Shown here: in pieces, positions 61,935-64,000 of the stretch
Layout of the letters: the number at the start of each line of letters is the position of its first letter
How positions within the stretch are numbered: position 1 is the first letter of the stretch
The notes under the pieces: model-generated
The model's database searches: none
What the model was told of the DNA's origin: nothing
The model's input: only the letters and a program-made list of their open reading frames with translations
Position numbers and translations under genes: made by a program
Source: Brasilonema angustatum HA4187-MV1
GTDB lineage: Bacteria > Cyanobacteriota > Cyanobacteriia > Cyanobacteriales > Nostocaceae
Assembly (NCBI GenBank): GCA_019359695.1
Contig: JAHHGV010000001.1
Span: 310,001 to 374,000 of the forward strand
DNA length: 64,000 nt
Direction of reading: 5' to 3'

Positions 61935-63242
61935 ATGAACTCTAGAACTGAACAACGCGTCGCCCTAATTTCCGTACACGGTGATCCGGCTGTTGAGATT
62001 GGGAAAGAAGAGGCTGGAGGACAAAACGTTTACGTGCGCCAAGTAGGAGAAGCACTAGCCAAGCTTGGATGGCAAGTAGATATGTTTACTCGCAAAGTGA
62101 GTGCACAACAAGAAACAATAGTTCAACATAGCCCAAACTGTCGAACGATTCGCTTGGAAGCTGGCCCTGTTGAATTTGTACCGCGAGACGATTTGTTCGC
62201 AAACTTGCCAGAATTTGTAGATAAATTTCTCCAATTCCAGCAAGAAAATGGCTTCGTATACCCTTTGGTTCATACAAACTACTGGCTTTCTAGTTGGGTA
62301 GGAATGCAGTTGAAAGAAAAACAAGGGAGCAAGCAGGTTCACACATACCACTCCTTAGGAGCTGTTAAGTACAACACGATTGATGTGATTCCTTTGGTTG
62401 CTGCAACCAGGCTAGCAGTAGAAAAACAGGTGTTAGAGACAGCCGAACGAATCGTTGCAACAAGTCCGCAGGAAAAAGAACATATGCGATCGTTTGTTTC
62501 CACAGAAGGAAGCATCGACATTATTCCCTGCGGTACAGATATCGCACAGTTTGGTTGTATAGATCGACAAGCAGCAAGAGCTAAGTTGGGAATCGACCCA
62601 GAAGCGAAACTTGTCATGTATGTAGGACGTTTTGACCCACGCAAAGGCATAGAAACACTAGTGCGTGCTGTAGGACAGTCTCAGTTGCGAGGACCTTCTT
62701 CAAAGCTGCAGTTAATGATTGCTGGTGGTAGCCGCCCAGGTCAAAGCGATGGAATCGAACGCGATCGCATCGAAAGTATTGTCGCCGAATTAGGGATGAG
62801 CGACTTTACGACTTTCCCCGGTCGTGTCGAGCAAGAACTGCTGCCATATTACTACGCGGCTGCTGATATTTGTGTTGTTCCCAGTCACTACGAACCATTT
62901 GGACTAGTGGCCATTGAAGCTATGGCAAGTAGAACACCAGTGGTAGCTAGTGATGTCGGTGGACTTCAGTTTACAGTTGTCTCTGAAGAAACTGGTTTAC
63001 TTGCACCACCACAAGATGTCGCTGCTTTCTCTACTGCAATTGACCGAATTCTGAGCAGTTCCCAATGGCGAGACCAGTTGGGTGAAGCCGCAAGAAAGCG
63101 CGTTGAAACAAAGTTCAGTTGGGAAGGAGTTGCATCTGATCTTGCTCAACTTTACACTCAATTGTTAGACGATAAACCTGAAATAACACAACCGGAAATT
63201 TCCCCCGAAGAAACACCAAAAGAAGCAATCTTAGCGAGTTAA
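61935..63242 (+). CDS. GT4-family glycosyltransferase, sucrose-phosphate-synthase-like
   Basis: 435 residues. GT-B fold: N-domain LISVHGDPAVEIGKEEAGGQ, then VYVRQVGEALAKLGW (the sucrose/trehalose-synthase-like glycine loop), LVHTNYWLSSWVGMQL and TYHSLGAVK. C-domain: VMYVGRFDPRKGIETLVRAV, the nucleotide site SHYEPFGLVAIEAMASRTPVV (E-x7-E) and TGLLAPPQD. It resembles the glucosyltransferase half of sucrose-phosphate synthases and related cyanobacterial GT4s; the exact acceptor is not clear. No phosphatase domain. It is followed by two terminator-like hairpins. Confidence 0.85.
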   Translation: MNSRTEQRVALISVHGDPAVEIGKEEAGGQNVYVRQVGEALAKLGWQVDMFTRKVSAQQETIVQHSPNCRTIRLEAGPVEFVPRDDLFANLPEFVDKFLQFQQENGFVYPLVHTNYWLSSWVGMQLKEKQGSKQVHTYHSLGAVKYNTIDVIPLVAATRLAVEKQVLETAERIVATSPQEKEHMRSFVSTEGSIDIIPCGTDIAQFGCIDRQAARAKLGIDPEAKLVMYVGRFDPRKGIETLVRAVGQSQLRGPSSKLQLMIAGGSRPGQSDGIERDRIESIVAELGMSDFTTFPGRVEQELLPYYYAAADICVVPSHYEPFGLVAIEAMASRTPVVASDVGGLQFTVVSEETGLLAPPQDVAAFSTAIDRILSSSQWRDQLGEAARKRVETKFSWEGVASDLAQLYTQLLDDKPEITQPEISPEETPKEAILAS

Positions 63243-63249
63243 TATCAAA

Positions 63250-63300
63250 TGTAAGAAGTTAACATTAAAAAACTAAACTTTTTATTGTTAACTTCTTACA
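63250..63300 (+). terminator. 15-bp hairpin after the glycosyltransferase gene
   Basis: TGTAAGAAGTTAACA (63250-63264) and TGTTAACTTCTTACA (63286-63300), perfect complementary arms with a 21-base loop, 8 bp after the stop codon. A second hairpin with a T-run is at 63383-63406 (AGACTTC/GAAGTCT, then TTTT). Confidence 0.65.
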
Positions 63301-63747
63301 CTTCGACGAATATCGATTATCTCTCGTTGAGACACAACTTGCGATCGTACATTTTATATTTTTAACATACGTGTTTAGGATCAGACTTCTTTATGAAGTC
63401 TTTTTATTTTTTCTCTATTTTTATGAATTATGTATTTTTAGTTGTTCAAGAATATTGGTCTATAGCACAATACGGTTAGTTATAAGTAGTTCAAATCCAA
63501 TCTGCTCAAGAATTCCAAGAGATACAGAATTGAATCTGTAAAAATGACAACGTTTTGTAACAAAAACCTACAAAAAGGTTACATAGTCTACAAACGTGGT
63601 ATTAATACTCAAGATCTACTATTTTACTCTTTCGAGATATTTTACTGTTTCTAGATCACTTTTCATTGGCATAACTGCAAACCAGATGATAAGGGCACAC
63701 CATTGCTGTGCTCCCCAAAGCTAACCCCATCATCAAAAAATTCTAAA
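63301..63747. other. intergenic region upstream of the exoprotein gene
   Basis: About 450 bp, AT-rich. Terminator at 63383-63406. No other feature is seen; the promoter of the next gene probably lies at 63550-63740. Confidence 0.45.
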
Positions 63748-64000
63748 ATGCTGAGAATAAAACTGGTGCATCATATTCTCTTTTTCCTCACCTTACCCCT
63801 AGCAACCATAGCAACTCTTGCGACTATCACCACCGCAGTTGCGCAAGTTTCTGCAGATGGAACTGTATCCACCACAGTTACCACTCCTGATGGTAAAAAC
63901 TTCAACATCAATGATGGTACAACAAGAGGAGGAAACCTTTTTCACAGCTTCAAAGAATTTTCTGTACCCACAGGTGGTTCGGCTAACTTTAACAATGCAG
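63748..64000 (+). CDS. haemagglutinin-type exoprotein (two-partner secretion), partial
   Basis: Cut by the window end: 84 residues, no stop. ATG 63748 begins a signal peptide (MLRIKLVHHILFFLTLPLAT, hydrophobic to about residue 29, cleavage near VAQ). The mature start (TPDGKNFNINDGTTRGGNLF, then HSFKEFSVPTGGSANF) is the filamentous haemagglutinin N-terminal / TPS secretion domain. Such proteins are exported by a TpsB/Omp85-type partner and lie on the cell surface. The repeats and the partner gene would be downstream, outside the window. Confidence 0.8.
   Translation, partial: MLRIKLVHHILFFLTLPLATIATLATITTAVAQVSADGTVSTTVTTPDGKNFNINDGTTRGGNLFHSFKEFSVPTGGSANFNNA

Noticed and set aside
1-64000. 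tRNA or rRNA genes
   Set aside because: I scanned the intergenic stretches for cloverleaf-type sequence and rRNA-like blocks and recognised none; a covariance-model search would be decisive.

Overview
The window is chromosomal DNA of a filamentous, probably heterocyst-forming cyanobacterium (Nostocales; Scytonema/Tolypothrix/Nostoc-like). The evidence is the many GCGATCGC (HIP1) octamers, dispersed repeats of the type known from such genomes (REP-like palindromes, heptad STRRs, MITE-like elements), and typical cyanobacterial gene versions (coaD followed by a DivIVA-like gene, SecDF as two genes, PhoX, single-RRM Rbp, urease). Moderate AT content, long intergenic gaps and several decayed mobile elements fit a large, repeat-rich genome.

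Layout. 0.2-4.4 kb: a beta-helix surface protein and two secreted proteins of unknown function. 4.7-8.0 kb: RtcB RNA ligase, then an overlapping methyltransferase/HAD pair. 8.2-14.2 kb: an accessory island of conflict-type genes. It holds a Phd/RelE-type toxin-antitoxin pair; a three-gene minus-strand operon of HTH-STAND ATPase, a 14-blade WD40 protein with near-identical repeats, and a second STAND ATPase; and a divergent two-TM protein resembling the cyanobacterial TRADD-N-associated membrane domain. It reads as an NLR-like sensor split over several polypeptides. 14.4-16.9 kb: lgt, coaD and a coiled-coil gene.

17.3-27.2 kb: an eight-gene minus-strand operon for a type IV secretion-like apparatus (VirB2/3-like membrane proteins, VirB4 ATPase, secreted VirB5-like, VirB6/TrbL-like, two VirB8-like paralogues, VirB10/TrbI-like). 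No relaxase, coupling protein or VirB11 is visible. 27.8-42.4 kb is mostly housekeeping: PhoX with an upstream Pho box, a degenerate histidine kinase, GNAT, SecF/SecD, PdhB, an XRE regulator, HemB, DUF4870, RF3 and a GMC oxidoreductase. 42.4-48.7 kb: an IS5-family remnant, then lipid-type genes (desaturase, cyclopropane synthase-like, B12/radical SAM of the HpnP superfamily) with a collapsed partial copy of the radical SAM gene.

48.6-57.7 kb: a complete but rearranged urease locus. ureG-ureD-ureE-ureF and ureC are separated from ureA and ureB by a tnpB-like gene and an opposite-strand propeller gene. UreB carries an N-terminal beta/gamma-crystallin domain, and short dispersed repeats sit in frame in ureD, ureE and ureF. 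57.7-59.3 kb is a graveyard of repeats, an IS630 fragment and a group II intron RT fragment. 60-64 kb: an RRM protein, a small conserved protein, a glycosyltransferase, and the start of a haemagglutinin-type (two-partner secretion) exoprotein cut by the window edge.

Most unusual: the crystallin-UreB fusion, the split STAND/WD40 island with its TM partner, the relaxase-less T4SS-like operon, and a TnpB-like protein in the urease locus whose RuvC-II glutamate appears replaced by lysine.
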